NCBI GenBank assembly: GCA_019753105.1
Contig: JAIELJ010000002.1
Location: forward strand, 62,001 to 126,000
DNA from: Hyphomonadaceae bacterium
GTDB lineage: Bacteria; Pseudomonadota; Alphaproteobacteria; Caulobacterales; Aquidulcibacteraceae
Length of the DNA stretch: 64,000 nucleotides
Direction of reading: 5' to 3'
This document shows, piece by piece, positions 27,196-36,456 of this stretch. Under the pieces are notes generated by a model. The model saw only the letters and a list, made by a program, of their open reading frames with translations, did not search any database and was not told the origin of the DNA. The position numbers and the translations under genes were made by a program. The first letter of the stretch is position 1. Every line of letters starts with the position of its first letter.

Positions 27196-29196
27196 ATGTT
27201 CGATAAAATCCTGATCGCCAATCGCGGCGAAGTCGCCGTCCGCATTATTCGCACCGCCCGCCGGCTGGGCATCAAGACGGCGATCGTCTTTTCGGAAGCC
27301 GATCGCGACAGCCTCGCCGTGGACATGGCCGACGAGGGCGTCTTCATCGGCCCCGCGCCTGCTGCGCAGAGCTACCTCGTCATCGACAAGATCGTCGACG
27401 CCGCCAAGCAAACAGGTTCGCAAGCCATTCACCCAGGCTTCGGCTTCCTCTCCGAAAAAGCCGAATTTGCCGATCGCTTGCTCGCCGAGAAGATCACCTT
27501 CATCGGCCCCAACCCGCACGCCATCCGCGCCATGGGCGACAAGATCGAGTCGAAGAAGGCAGCGCAAGAAGCGGGCGTTTCGTGCGTGCCGGGTTTCATC
27601 GGTGAGATCGAAGGCGTCGAGCACGCCGTGCAGATCTCCGAGGAGATCGGCTACCCGGTGATGATCAAAGCGAGCGCCGGCGGTGGCGGCAAAGGCATCC
27701 GCGTCGCGTTCAACAAGAAGGATGTGCTCGAAGGCTTCCCGGCCGTGCGCGCCGAAGCCAAGGGCGCGTTCGGCGACGACCGCATCTTCATCGAAAAGTT
27801 CGTCACCGCCCCGCGTCACATCGAAATCCAAGTGATGGGTGATAAGCACGGAAACGTCGTGCATCTGTTCGAGCGCGAGTGCTCGATCCAGCGTCGCAAC
27901 CAGAAAGTCATCGAAGAAGCGCCGTCGCCGCTGCTCGATGAGAAAACGCGCATGGCGATGGGCGAGCAGGCCTGCGCGCTGGCGCGTGCGGTGAATTACG
28001 ATAGCGCCGGCACGGTGGAGTTCGTCGCCTCTGGCGCCGATAAGAGCTTCTACTTTCTTGAAATGAACACGCGTCTTCAGGTCGAACACCCGGTCTCGGA
28101 GATGATCACCGGGCTTGATCTGGTCGAGCAGATGATCCGCGTAGCTGCGGGCGAAAAGCTCGCGTTCAAGCAGAAGGACCTGAAGATCAAAGGCTGGGCG
28201 ATCGAGAGCCGTATTTATGCGGAAGACCCGTATCGCAACTTCCTGCCGTCGATCGGCCGTCTGAAGAACTATCAGGCGCCGGCCGAGGGCAAGACCGGCG
28301 ACATCACGCTGCGCAACGAAACCGGCGTCCGCGAGGGCGACGAGATTTCGATGTTCTACGATCCGATGATCGCCAAACTCATCACCCACGCGCCAACGCG
28401 CATCGCCGCCATCGATGCGCAAGCGGCCGCACTCGACAATTTCCTCATCGACGGCATCGCCGACAACATTCCGTTCTTGGGCGCGGTGATGGAGGAAAAG
28501 GATTTCCGCAAGGGCGATTTCACTACCGCCTACATCAAGGATCACTTCCCTGATGGCTTTGAAGGCGTGCCGCCGACGGACAGGCAGGAGAAACTTCTCA
28601 TCGCCACCGCCGCCATCGCGCGCTCTTTCACAGCGCGCCGCGCGCGAGAGATCAGCGGCCAACTCAATGGCGGTTCGAAGGGGTGGCAACGCGAGTGGAC
28701 TGTCATCCTCGACAAGGTTCACCACGAAACCAGCGTCGATCTCGATGATGCAGGCGCGACCGTGCTGATCGACGGCAAGAAGCATCGCATCGACACAGCG
28801 ACGCGCCCGGGCGCGCGCATCATCAGCGGCAAGTTCGAAGGTCAGCCCTTCTCGGTGAAAATCAAAACCGCGCCCGGCGGTTACACGCTGCGCCATCGCG
28901 GCGTCACCGTGCTCGCACTCGTGGCGACGCCGCGCGGCGCGGAGCTCTTCAAGAAAATCCCTGAAAAGCAAAAGGCCGACACGTCAAAGCTCGTCGTCTC
29001 GCCGATGCCAGGCTTGATCGTCTCCATCGACGTCAAAGTCGGTCAGGACGTGAAGGCGGGCGAGGGCGTCGCCGTCGTCGAAGCCATGAAGATGCAAAAC
29101 ATCATCCGCGCTGAACGCGATGGCGTGATCGCAAAAGTGCACGTTGCCGCAGGCGCGAGCGTCGCGGCGGATGAGGTTATGATTGAGCTGGCTTAG
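27196..29196 (+). CDS. pccA: Propionyl-CoA carboxylase alpha subunit
   Basis: The 666-residue protein carries the biotin carboxylase domain (LIANRGEVAVRI, GGGGKGIRV, EMNTRLQVEHPVSEMITGLDLVEQM), a middle linker domain and a C-terminal biotinyl domain with the carrier lysine in VVEAMKMQN (Lys632). The length and the linker fit PccA more than AccC or McCA. It supplies propionyl-CoA carboxylation towards methylmalonyl-CoA; the beta subunit is not in the window. ATG 27196 is preferred over the longer frame because the family starts at MFDKILIANRG. Confidence 0.94.
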   Translation: MFDKILIANRGEVAVRIIRTARRLGIKTAIVFSEADRDSLAVDMADEGVFIGPAPAAQSYLVIDKIVDAAKQTGSQAIHPGFGFLSEKAEFADRLLAEKITFIGPNPHAIRAMGDKIESKKAAQEAGVSCVPGFIGEIEGVEHAVQISEEIGYPVMIKASAGGGGKGIRVAFNKKDVLEGFPAVRAEAKGAFGDDRIFIEKFVTAPRHIEIQVMGDKHGNVVHLFERECSIQRRNQKVIEEAPSPLLDEKTRMAMGEQACALARAVNYDSAGTVEFVASGADKSFYFLEMNTRLQVEHPVSEMITGLDLVEQMIRVAAGEKLAFKQKDLKIKGWAIESRIYAEDPYRNFLPSIGRLKNYQAPAEGKTGDITLRNETGVREGDEISMFYDPMIAKLITHAPTRIAAIDAQAAALDNFLIDGIADNIPFLGAVMEEKDFRKGDFTTAYIKDHFPDGFEGVPPTDRQEKLLIATAAIARSFTARRAREISGQLNGGSKGWQREWTVILDKVHHETSVDLDDAGATVLIDGKKHRIDTATRPGARIISGKFEGQPFSVKIKTAPGGYTLRHRGVTVLALVATPRGAELFKKIPEKQKADTSKLVVSPMPGLIVSIDVKVGQDVKAGEGVAVVEAMKMQNIIRAERDGVIAKVHVAAGASVAADEVMIELA

Positions 29197-30455
29197 GCTT
29201 GCGCCACAGCGTCGTCGTCCAGGATCGGCATCTCCACTGTGAATCGCGCGCCCGAAGGCGTGTTCTTCTCAACGATGAGGCGCCCGCCGAGTTGGCGCAC
29301 AAAGCCGGTGATCAGTCTGAAGCCGAGACTTTTCCGCGGCTGGTCTAGGTCGAATCCCTCGGGGAGTCCGACGCCTTGATCGGAGACCTCGACTTCAAGG
29401 TTTTTGCCTCGCTTACGGGCGGAGACGGTGATGACGCCTTCGCCACCGGGATAAGCGTACTTGGCGGCGTTGGTCACGAGTTCGTTGATCAACAAGCCCA
29501 AGGGCACCGCATGGTCCGCGGATAGAACAAGCGGCTCCGCAGTGCAGGTTATGACCAGAGCAGGCGTCGTCTCGTTCATTTTCTTGCAGAGCTCGCCGAC
29601 AAAATCGCCGAGCTCGATGAAGCTGATAGCGTCGCCGCGCCACAAATGGTCGTGGACTTGCGCGATCGTTTCCACGCGCGAGCTCGCATCGGCAAGGGCG
29701 TTTGCGATGTCTTCCGAGTGCGTGCTTCGAGCCTGTACGCGGAGCAAACTCACAACAGCCATCAGACTATTCTTGACCCGATGGCTCATCTCGCGCGTCA
29801 GCAGCGCCTGGTACTCGATGGCGTTTGCCAGCTTCGCGTCGGCTTGTTGACGCTCGATCGCAATGCCGAGGAGCCCGGCAAACACTGCGAGGAAATCTGC
29901 GTCTGTGCGATCGAACTGTCCTGGATCCGGGCTGTCTACTTCCAGTACGCCGTAAGGGTGTGCGACTTCGTTCCCGCGCTCGATCAGCACATTGATGGCG
30001 CGCTTGATGCCGTGATCGGCCAGCAACCGCGGTGTGCGAAAGCGGGCGTCCTCGTGCAGGTGGTTCGAGATTACAGATTGGCCGGTGTGATAGGCGTAGC
30101 CAGCGGGGGATTCCAAATCGGCGCCCAACGCGGCGACGTCGATCGTGCCCGGCGCCCAACCAACTCCAGCGCGCACCTCAAGAGTGTTTTCTTCCGGCGT
30201 ATATTCAAGAACTTTGGCGTAAGGCGCCTCAAGGCCCTGCGCGCACAATTCGGCTGCGCGTTGAAGAATTTGATCGAGGTCGCGCGACTGCATCGCGAAG
30301 CGGCCGAATTCGCCGAGCAACGCTTGCTGGCGCAAGCGGTATGGGAGTTCGTCGCGCGTCTGGGCGTTCTCCACGCGCGGCGTTATCTCCATTTCGGGCG
30401 CCGCGTCGGCAGATTTCGGAGCGTTGTCGTCGGGCGCTTCTGGTGCGTCAGGCAT
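29193..30455 (-). CDS. Soluble GAF-HisKA_2 sensor histidine kinase
   Basis: This 420-residue kinase has a GAF-type sensory domain (about 55-205), a HisKA_2 phosphoacceptor region with His225 in REMSHRVKNSLMAV, and an HATPase domain (NELVTNAAKYAYP, DQGVGLPEGF, GFRLITGF). There is no TM helix, so it senses something in the cytoplasm. It is an orphan: no response regulator is adjacent. HisKA_2 kinases in alphaproteobacteria often feed general-stress or light-linked pathways. An incomplete GGAAC motif lies upstream but the -10 does not match. Confidence 0.88.
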   Translation of the reverse strand: MPDAPEAPDDNAPKSADAAPEMEITPRVENAQTRDELPYRLRQQALLGEFGRFAMQSRDLDQILQRAAELCAQGLEAPYAKVLEYTPEENTLEVRAGVGWAPGTIDVAALGADLESPAGYAYHTGQSVISNHLHEDARFRTPRLLADHGIKRAINVLIERGNEVAHPYGVLEVDSPDPGQFDRTDADFLAVFAGLLGIAIERQQADAKLANAIEYQALLTREMSHRVKNSLMAVVSLLRVQARSTHSEDIANALADASSRVETIAQVHDHLWRGDAISFIELGDFVGELCKKMNETTPALVITCTAEPLVLSADHAVPLGLLINELVTNAAKYAYPGGEGVITVSARKRGKNLEVEVSDQGVGLPEGFDLDQPRKSLGFRLITGFVRQLGGRLIVEKNTPSGARFTVEMPILDDDAVAQA

Positions 30456-30613
30456 GTGTCGGCAGATCCATCCCGTCGCGGTGATTTAGAAGGGGCGCGC
30501 TCCTAGGTGGTCCAATCTGAGCGAAAACGGAATTCTTTTCTCAGAAATTTCTCATGCGATCGCGCGGCGCCAAAGTTCCCTCCCATCTCAACGGTGGGCG
30601 GTGCTTAAAGGGC

Positions 30614-31063
30614 TCATCGCCGCTTCGCCTTCATTACCGCCGCATCCAGCGCCGACAAAAACCGCGAGCGATCGGCCTGCGAGAACGGCTTTGGCCCGCC
30701 GCCGCCTTCGCCCATGGAGCGCAGGTGCTCCATGATCTCGCGCGTCGCCAGTGCTGCGCCGATCGAGCTTTCGGTGAACGCTTTGCCCGTTGCGCCAAGC
30801 GCTGCGCCGCCAGCTTTCAGCGTGCGGCTGGCGAGCGGAATGTCGTTGGTGACGACGATATCGCCCGGTTGCACGCGCGCGGCGATCCAATCGTCGGCGA
30901 CGTCGGGGCCGGCATCGACCACGGTCAGCGTCACGTCCGGCGGTACGCGCATGAAGCTGTTCGACACCACCTGCACCGGACAACCCGTTCGCCGGGCGAC
31001 GCGATAAATCTCTTCCTTCACGGGGCAGGCGTCTGCATCGACGAAGATTGTGGGCGCGCTCAC
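30614..31063 (-). CDS. DUF188 (YaiI/YqxD) family protein
   Basis: The 149-residue protein starts at GTG 31063 with SAPTIFVDADACPVKEEIYRVA and contains DVADDWIAARVQPGDIVVTNDIPLA and SRT, the family hallmarks of a PIN-like fold. Members are widespread and unassigned; a nuclease role is suggested by the fold. It lies 43 bp downstream of the pectinacetylesterase-like gene. Confidence 0.9.
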   Translation of the reverse strand: MSAPTIFVDADACPVKEEIYRVARRTGCPVQVVSNSFMRVPPDVTLTVVDAGPDVADDWIAARVQPGDIVVTNDIPLASRTLKAGGAALGATGKAFTESSIGAALATREIMEHLRSMGEGGGGPKPFSQADRSRFLSALDAAVMKAKRR

Positions 31064-31106
31064 GGGCAGATCAAAGCGCTCAAATGGGCGCGCGGGTCAA
31101 GCGCAC

Positions 31107-32261
31107 TCAAAACCCGCAGCGTTGCGGCGGCGGCTGGCAATCGACGCAGGCGCGGTTTTCCGGGCGCTCGCCGCGGATCAATGCCGCGAACCAATCGACA
31201 AACGTCTCGCCGCCACTGGTCTCGGTAAAGAAGCGCTGCGACCGCAGGATCGTGTGGGTATCGCCGGCCGCGACATAGGAGCGGAAGTTCGGCGCAGCTT
31301 GGCGTGCGGTAAGATCGCGCGTCATCTTTTCGCGCCATGCGGTGCAAGCGTCGTCGACACCCATCAGCGCATAGAAGCCGGCCTGTGTGCGATCATTGGC
31401 CGTGGTGAACTGAGCAAAAATGTCGTTGGGGTAAAGCGCCGCCAATCGTGCGACGGCCATATCGTCCGCCGGGGCGGCGCCATCGTTGCCGCGGAGCACG
31501 CGCGCTGCACGCGCTCCCCAGCGGTCATCGCGCAGCTCAGCGAATTCGGGTGTCGTCACGCCCTGGCCTGCGTCGCCCAGCATGATCGCGCGTGCACGCG
31601 GAAAGGCGTCGCGGATGCGAACATAATGGCCAACCGCGCCATAAGCGCCGGCGCTTGAACCCGTTACGAGCAGGTTTTGCGGCTGGCCCATATTGGCGCG
31701 CGCCCAGGCGAGCACGACGCGAAAGTTATCGGCGCCGCGATGGCGGATCTCGAATTGCTCGCCGCTATCGACGTCGCGATAAGCGGTGGTGTTGGAGCCG
31801 AGGTGGACGTCGCCGGTGCAGTAAGGAACGTAGATGAAGCTCCAGTCGCGGACTGGATTGCGCTCGTCGTTCACGAGGAACATACCACCAAAGCGGCTCG
31901 GATCGTCGCCGGGGAGGATCTCGGCTTTATAGAAGCCGTCATCGGGACGGCCCGTCGCAAGCCACGGCACCGAGCAGGTGAGATCGTCCCAGCATGCGCC
32001 GCCGCCATCGAAGAAGATGACAAGCCCGTTGCCAGTGCCCCGCCGCGCCCAGAACGCGTAAGCTGGGTTTGAGCCCGGCGCATCGGAGCACGTCGCGCTG
32101 ATGCGCTGGAAACCGCTCATGATCGGTTCCGGTTCGACGCGCGTCCATTCGCCGACAGCCAACGTCGGTGCGCGTGTTTGAGCTTCCGCTTCCGGCGTTA
32201 GCGCCGGTGACGCGCACGCGCCGAGTAACACTGCGAAACAAGCGGCTGCAAAACGGTTCAC
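31107..32261 (-). CDS. Pectinacetylesterase-like exported lipoprotein hydrolase
   Basis: A 384-residue protein with signal peptide and lipobox ending LLGAC (Cys16). The body resembles the pectinacetylesterase/Notum-like family: LVIFFDGGGACWDD (oxyanion region), VPYCTGDVHLGS, and the nucleophile in TGSSAGAYGA (Ser203 by the GxSxG pattern), with His near the C-terminus in AGDTHTIL. I chose GTG 32261 because GGGGGAG is 6 bases upstream; the longer ATG frame would extend through a signal-less region. It may be a polysaccharide deacetylase or a general esterase. Confidence 0.75.
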   Translation of the reverse strand: MNRFAAACFAVLLGACASPALTPEAEAQTRAPTLAVGEWTRVEPEPIMSGFQRISATCSDAPGSNPAYAFWARRGTGNGLVIFFDGGGACWDDLTCSVPWLATGRPDDGFYKAEILPGDDPSRFGGMFLVNDERNPVRDWSFIYVPYCTGDVHLGSNTTAYRDVDSGEQFEIRHRGADNFRVVLAWARANMGQPQNLLVTGSSAGAYGAVGHYVRIRDAFPRARAIMLGDAGQGVTTPEFAELRDDRWGARAARVLRGNDGAAPADDMAVARLAALYPNDIFAQFTTANDRTQAGFYALMGVDDACTAWREKMTRDLTARQAAPNFRSYVAAGDTHTILRSQRFFTETSGGETFVDWFAALIRGERPENRACVDCQPPPQRCGF

Positions 32262-32325
32262 GAAAGCTCCCCCGGGGTCCGAGGGCTTCAGTCTAGAACA
32301 CAATGCGGCGCCTTTCAGACACGCC

Positions 32326-32355
32326 GAAGGCCACGCTCGGTAAAGCGCGGCCTTC
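32326..32355 (-). terminator. Possible terminator between DUF6249 gene and esterase gene
   Basis: A composite stem GAAGGCC/GGCCTTC encloses a shorter CGCT/AGCG stem. It lies 24 bp after the stop of the DUF6249-like gene and ahead of the esterase start. There is no clear U-run on either strand, so the call is weak. Confidence 0.4.
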
Positions 32356-32378
32356 TTCATTCAAACTCTGGTGAAGCG

Positions 32379-32780
32379 TCAGGCGGCGGTGCGCTTGCGC
32401 GTTGTGTAGTCGACGATCGCCAGGAGGAGGAAAGCGATGCCGACCGTGCCCAGAATGACGGCCGGGACAGCCATGCCGCGAATGACGTCGCCATCGTGCT
32501 CGTAGCCCTCAATCACGTAGCCGGCGGCGAGGAAACCGATCGCCAGGGCGATCAGGATGACGCCGTTGCCGAGGCTTTTGCGGGCGCGGTTGCCTTCGTC
32601 GAGCATGTTCTGGGTGAGTTGCGCGACCAATTCCGGATCAACGTTCTGGCCGCGGGCCATCGCTTGCGAAATGAGTTCGTGGGCTGAGCGCTTGGTACGC
32701 TCCTTGACCAAGGTCGGGATAAGGATCACCGCCGCCAAAAAGCTAAAAAACACAAATGGGACAAAGGTATCGGCTTCCAT
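32379..32780 (-). CDS. DUF6249-like two-TM protein
   Basis: A 133-residue membrane protein with TM helices near residues 6-24 (FVPFVFFSFLAAVILIP), 75-95 and 105-125, and a coiled middle (SAHELISQAMARGQNVDPELVAQLTQNM). That middle segment matches DUF6249-type proteins. Start ATG 32780 was chosen because GGAG lies 6 bases upstream; ATG 32792 is an alternative. It may be an envelope-stress or regulatory membrane protein; function unknown. Confidence 0.65.
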   Translation of the reverse strand: MEADTFVPFVFFSFLAAVILIPTLVKERTKRSAHELISQAMARGQNVDPELVAQLTQNMLDEGNRARKSLGNGVILIALAIGFLAAGYVIEGYEHDGDVIRGMAVPAVILGTVGIAFLLLAIVDYTTRKRTAA

Positions 32781-32870
32781 CGTACGCTCCATGCCGGGCT
32801 GTTTCCGCCCTATTGCTGACACAGATGCGCGTGGATGGCGTTTTGGACGCACGCCGCCGTCAGATTACGT

Positions 32871-34202
32871 TCAAGCTGGCCCGCCATCGACCCAGAGCGT
32901 GAAGGCGGAGCCCTTGCCCGGCGTGCTTTCAACGCTGACGCCGCCGCCCATAAGCTGAGCCAAACGGCGCACCAAGGTGAGGCCCAGCCCCGTGCCTTCG
33001 AAGCGGCGGTCTGCATCGCCATCAGCTTGCTCGAACGGATCGAATATCCGCGCCTGCTGCGCGGGCCCGATGCCGATGCCGGTGTCAGCGACGGTGAAAG
33101 CGAGGCGCACGCGCCCGTCCGCCGATGAGCGTGCGCCGCTGATGTGGATGGCGCCGTTCTTTGTGAACTTCGCAGCGTTGGAGACGAGGTGCATCAGACA
33201 TTGATGCACGCGCCGCAGATCGATCTCGGCCTGTCCTAATGGGCCGCTTTCGATAGTCAGTGTGTTGCCGTTGAGCGCCGCGAGCGGGGGCGCCGCTTCG
33301 CGCAATTGCGCCAGTACGGCATCAGCATCGACTTGCTCGCGCTCCAGTTCGATGGCGCCGGATTCGAGCCTGGAGAGATCGAGGATGACATCAATAACCC
33401 CGAGCAATTGCCGAGCCGATGCGCGAATCTTGTCGGCGTCGTCGGCGATCGGACCTTTGCCGGATTCTTCCCCGATCAGTTCAGCATAGCCGATGACGGC
33501 ATTGAGCGGCGTGCGCAATTCGTGGCTCATAGTGGCCAGGAAGCGCGACTTCGCGGTGTTGGCCTCTTCGGCGGCTGCCCGCGCAGTGGTTTGCTTTGCA
33601 ATCGCCCCCAGCAGCACCCGCCGGTCGAGACCAAACATGCCGGCGGCGAGGACGAGCATGAGCAACGTCGCCATCGCAAACAGCGCTTCGATGCTGAAGC
33701 CATCCGTCGTGAACGGGGCGATGATTGCGCAAATGACGAGCGGCGTAAGGCAAGCGGCTGTCAGCACGCGATTGGGCGTAAAATAGACGAAGACGTGGTT
33801 GGCCGAGCCGCAGATCCAGGCCGTTGCGAGCACCATGCCGACAGGCTCGCCGCTGGCCCACGTGATCACCGGATAAATGCTGAAGGCTGTCCCGCCCACG
33901 CAATGGATAACAGCGAGCCATGCGATCGCTCGCTCGCGCGGCGCGCCGATGGCGAGCTTGTCCTCCAGGAAGATGCGAATGCCCAACTCCCACGCCGCCA
34001 GGAACCCAAACCAAGCCAGCGCCCAGAGCGGCGGCACAGCGACCAGCGAAAGTACTGCCATCACGCCGGCAAAGCCGACGCGGGCCCATGTTGCTTTGCG
34101 GACGTTGGTGATGACGTCATCGACGCTCAGCAGGCGCGCGCCCATTGTGGGCAAGTCGCGCCAGAGCGGCGGAATGGCGGGTGAATAGGCAGAATCAGTC
34201 AT
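32871..34202 (-). CDS. Membrane histidine kinase (HisKA class)
   Basis: A 443-residue kinase with six TM helices in residues 40-195 and no periplasmic sensor of note, then a phosphoacceptor His227 in SHELRTPLNAVIGY and an HATPase domain (HLVSNAAKFT, DTGIGIGP, FEGTGLGLTLV). No response regulator is adjacent. Membrane-integrated sensing is likely. It shares no close overlap with its neighbours, and the gap of 90 bp to the next gene holds nothing clear. Confidence 0.88.
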   Translation of the reverse strand: MTDSAYSPAIPPLWRDLPTMGARLLSVDDVITNVRKATWARVGFAGVMAVLSLVAVPPLWALAWFGFLAAWELGIRIFLEDKLAIGAPRERAIAWLAVIHCVGGTAFSIYPVITWASGEPVGMVLATAWICGSANHVFVYFTPNRVLTAACLTPLVICAIIAPFTTDGFSIEALFAMATLLMLVLAAGMFGLDRRVLLGAIAKQTTARAAAEEANTAKSRFLATMSHELRTPLNAVIGYAELIGEESGKGPIADDADKIRASARQLLGVIDVILDLSRLESGAIELEREQVDADAVLAQLREAAPPLAALNGNTLTIESGPLGQAEIDLRRVHQCLMHLVSNAAKFTKNGAIHISGARSSADGRVRLAFTVADTGIGIGPAQQARIFDPFEQADGDADRRFEGTGLGLTLVRRLAQLMGGGVSVESTPGKGSAFTLWVDGGPA

Positions 34203-34281
34203 GGCGAAAACGTATCGCCAAGCTGTTTCACGCCGTTAATCGCGAGCTGTCATTGATCGCAGAGGAGGCGGGCGTTGCAAA

Positions 34282-34419
34282 TCAGGCGCGCACCGCAATG
34301 CGGTCAGCTGGCGGGCGCTGCGCTTGAGATGGCGCGGTGCGCGGGAGCGAAACGCCGTAGCGCGCAAACCAGTCCTCGGCGCTCAAGCGCTTGGCGGTTT
34401 TGTCGGCTGGCGTTTTCAT
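34282..34419 (-). CDS. Small protein, 45 residues
   Basis: ATG 34419 with GGAG 6 bases upstream reads MKTPADKTAKRLSAEDWFARYGVS and then a Pro/Arg-rich end (QRPPADRIAVRA). An in-frame ATG at 34422 is only 3 bases from GGAG, so the first is preferred. Codon use has the normal bias. It is too short for standard callers. It could be an unannotated small soluble protein; function unknown. Confidence 0.5.
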   Translation of the reverse strand: MKTPADKTAKRLSAEDWFARYGVSLPRTAPSQAQRPPADRIAVRA

Positions 34420-34512
34420 CATCGTCTCCGGCTGCGTACGAGGTGAGATGATCTGCGCATTCGCTTTGGATGCAACTCCGACGCGCGGCTTATGCCGTGC
34501 GTTGTGCAGTGA

Positions 34513-35190
34513 TTATGGCGGCGATGCGTTTTCCGTTGCGCCGAACACACGCTCGAACGATGCGCGCAATGCGGCGTCTGCGTCGTTCATGGTTACAGGA
34601 AGTCCAAGGTCGACGAGGCTGGTGACGCCGAATTGCGGCGCGCTAATACCGCAAGGTGTAATGCCGGAGAAATGTTCGAGGTCCGGTTCGACATTGAAGG
34701 CGATGCCATGAAAGCTCACCCACTTGCGCAAGCGGACGCCGATCGCTGCGATCTTATCTTCGCGCGCCCAGCCAGGTCCCTTGCGCTCAACCCACACGCC
34801 AACGCGGCCGTCGCGGATCTCGCCTTTGACGTTGAAGTCTCCGAGCGCGCCGATGATCCAGCGTTCGAGATCGGCAACAAAGCGGGTCACATCGCGGCCG
34901 CGCTCGCGCAGATCGAGCATCACGTACGCCACACGTTGGCCGGGGCCGTGATACGTGAATTGGCCGCCGCGCCCGGTTTGAAACACTGGAAACCGGTCTG
35001 GCACGAGCAAGTCGCTTGGCTTTGCGCTCACGCCCGCGGTGTAGAGCGGGGGATGTTCTAGGAGCCAAACGAGTTCGCCCGCTTCGCCAGCCGCGATCGC
35101 GGCAGCGCGCGCTTCCATCGCGGCGACCGCCGGCTCGTATTCAGTGAGCCCTGGTGAGATCGCCCAACCGATGCGCTTTGCTTCGTTCAC
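34513..35190 (-). CDS. lipB: Octanoyltransferase
   Basis: The 225-residue enzyme transfers octanoate from ACP to lipoyl-dependent proteins. It has [22 protein letters not shown], the lysine in [11 protein letters not shown] (Lys146) and the catalytic Cys180 in FSGITPCGI. Start is GTG 35190. No lipA is adjacent. Confidence 0.95.
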   Translation of the reverse strand: MNEAKRIGWAISPGLTEYEPAVAAMEARAAAIAAGEAGELVWLLEHPPLYTAGVSAKPSDLLVPDRFPVFQTGRGGQFTYHGPGQRVAYVMLDLRERGRDVTRFVADLERWIIGALGDFNVKGEIRDGRVGVWVERKGPGWAREDKIAAIGVRLRKWVSFHGIAFNVEPDLEHFSGITPCGISAPQFGVTSLVDLGLPVTMNDADAALRASFERVFGATENASPP

Positions 35191-35243
35191 CGCCCCGCAA
35201 CCCTTTCAGGTTCGACTAGAGCAGAATCAGATGGGGTCGTCGC

Positions 35244-35501
35244 GTGTCTCAGAAAACCCAAGTGCATCATGTGCAGGTCGAACTAGCGGTTGTGCTCGGG
35301 CGCTGTCACATGCCGATGCAGCAGCTTTTGCGTATGGGTCGCGGCGCGGTTATTCCGCTCGATACCAAGGAAACCGACGAACTTTGGATCCTGGCCAACG
35401 GCCATCCGATCGCCCGCGGGGAGATAACCATTCAGGGTGATCGCCTCTGCATTACGGTGACCGAGCCTGCAGACGTTCACGAATTCAACGCTGCGGCATA
35501 A
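35244..35501 (+). CDS. Orphan FliN/SpoA-domain protein
   Basis: An 85-residue protein that is almost entirely one SpoA (surface presentation) domain: VQVELAVVLGRCHMPMQQLLRMGRGAVIPLD and LANGHPIARGEITIQGDRLCITVTE match the FliN C-terminal domain of the flagellar switch. The start is GTG 35244. It lacks the FliN N-terminal region and has no flagellar neighbour. It may be a switch component encoded away from its cluster, or a stand-alone chemotaxis or secretion partner. Confidence 0.8.
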   Translation: MSQKTQVHHVQVELAVVLGRCHMPMQQLLRMGRGAVIPLDTKETDELWILANGHPIARGEITIQGDRLCITVTEPADVHEFNAAA

Positions 35502-35633
35502 AATTTCACGTCCACCCCGATTTTCGGGCTGGACGAAAGATTATCCGTCTGTTCATGTTCGGCTCAGGCGCGGGACGCCATCGTCATCGTGCGCGTCAGA
35601 GCCCGACGCGCGCAAAACCGGGGAATACAACTC

Positions 35634-36116
35634 ATGTCGCCACTCGCTCGTATCGTCGCCGCTGGCGCGGCGCTGGCTGCTGTCGCAACGGCCGGCATCG
35701 CAACGGCGCAAGATTTCAACGCCCAGCCGAACTACGGCACCATCAATCTGAACGCTGGCTTCATGCCGGACCCGCAGGTCGTGAACTTGCAGTCGGGCGG
35801 CGATATCGACGCTCAGCGGGCGATCAGCTCCTCCTGCCGCGGCTTCATTACCAATGCGCCGGACGTTCGCTTGAACTATCAGGCCGGCGGCTATCCGCTC
35901 ATCCTTTCGGTCGCCTCGGGCGCTGACACGACCCTCGTGGTCAACGCGCCGGACGGCACCTGGTATTGTGACGACGATAGCGGCGTGAACGGCCTCAACC
36001 CGATGGTCCGTTTCAATACCCCGCAAAGCGGCCGCTACGAGATCTGGGTGGGCACCTACGGCAACGCTTCGCTGCAGCCGGCTCAGCTCAACATCTCTGA
36101 GGTTGGCAGCCAATAA
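35634..36116 (+). CDS. Exported protein with PPC-like domain
   Basis: A 160-residue protein with a signal peptide ending near ATAQD (residue 26). The mature part carries GFITNAPDVRLNYQAGGYPLILSV and NPMVRFNTPQSGRYEIWVGTYG, which resembles the pre-peptidase C-terminal (PPC) beta-sandwich that helps secreted enzymes. It has no catalytic partner here. GGGGAA lies upstream of ATG 35634. A perfect terminator follows. Confidence 0.75.
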   Translation: MSPLARIVAAGAALAAVATAGIATAQDFNAQPNYGTINLNAGFMPDPQVVNLQSGGDIDAQRAISSSCRGFITNAPDVRLNYQAGGYPLILSVASGADTTLVVNAPDGTWYCDDDSGVNGLNPMVRFNTPQSGRYEIWVGTYGNASLQPAQLNISEVGSQ

Positions 36117-36156
36117 GCGGCCCCCGGGCGGCTCGCTGCCCAGGATATGAAAACCC

Positions 36157-36183
36157 AAGGCCCGGAGCGTCGCTCCGGGCCTT
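36157..36183 (+). terminator. Strong hairpin terminator
   Basis: A 12-bp stem AAGGCCCGGAGC/GCTCCGGGCCTT with a 3-base loop (GTC), followed by GTTCGTT. It ends the PPC-like gene transcript. Confidence 0.75.
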
Positions 36184-36254
36184 GTTCGTTGGAAGCGGGT
36201 CTGCTAACCCCGCGCCCTCATTCTACCGAAGCGGGCTCACACCCCTTCAGACAT

Positions 36255-36339
36255 GCGCTCGTGGCGGAATTGGTAGACGCACTGCCTTGAGGTGGCAGCG
36301 AGTAACATCGTGGAGGTTCGAGTCCTCTCGAGCGCACCA
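36255..36339 (+). tRNA. tRNA-Leu (anticodon GAG)
   Basis: The 85-nt tRNA has acceptor stem GCGCTCG/CGAGCGC, anticodon stem CTGCC/GGCAG with loop TTGAGGT (anticodon GAG), a long variable arm as expected for leucine, T-loop GGTTCGAGTCC and encoded CCA. It decodes CUC/CUU. Its 3' end abuts a cluster of palindromes and a GIY-YIG gene. Confidence 0.97.
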
Positions 36340-36346
36340 TCCTACG

Positions 36347-36430
36347 CTCGCGAAGCGAGAGTAAGGATGCCCTCCGAAGCCTTGGCGTAGGAGGGCTGCG
36401 CCCGCCACACGCGAGCTTCGGATGGCGGGC
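36347..36430. repeat. Cluster of three palindromic repeats
   Basis: Three stem-loops directly follow the tRNA: CTCGC-GAA-GCGAG (36347-36359), GCCCTCC...GGAGGGC (36369-36396) and GCCCGCCA...TGGCGGGC (36400-36430). Arms of the second contain an inner GCC-TT-GGC stem. They look like parts of an alphaproteobacterial intergenic repeat family. Confidence 0.75.
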
Positions 36431-36456
36431 CGCGCTCCAAGGCGTAAGACTTAGCC

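Noticed and set aside
27139-28971. 610-codon minus-strand frame under pccA
   Set aside because: Antisense shadow of pccA; low-complexity composition.
30565-30590. EcfG promoter upstream of the HisKA_2 kinase
   Set aside because: GGAAC is present on the minus strand but the -10 reads CGCA or GCAT instead of CGTT.
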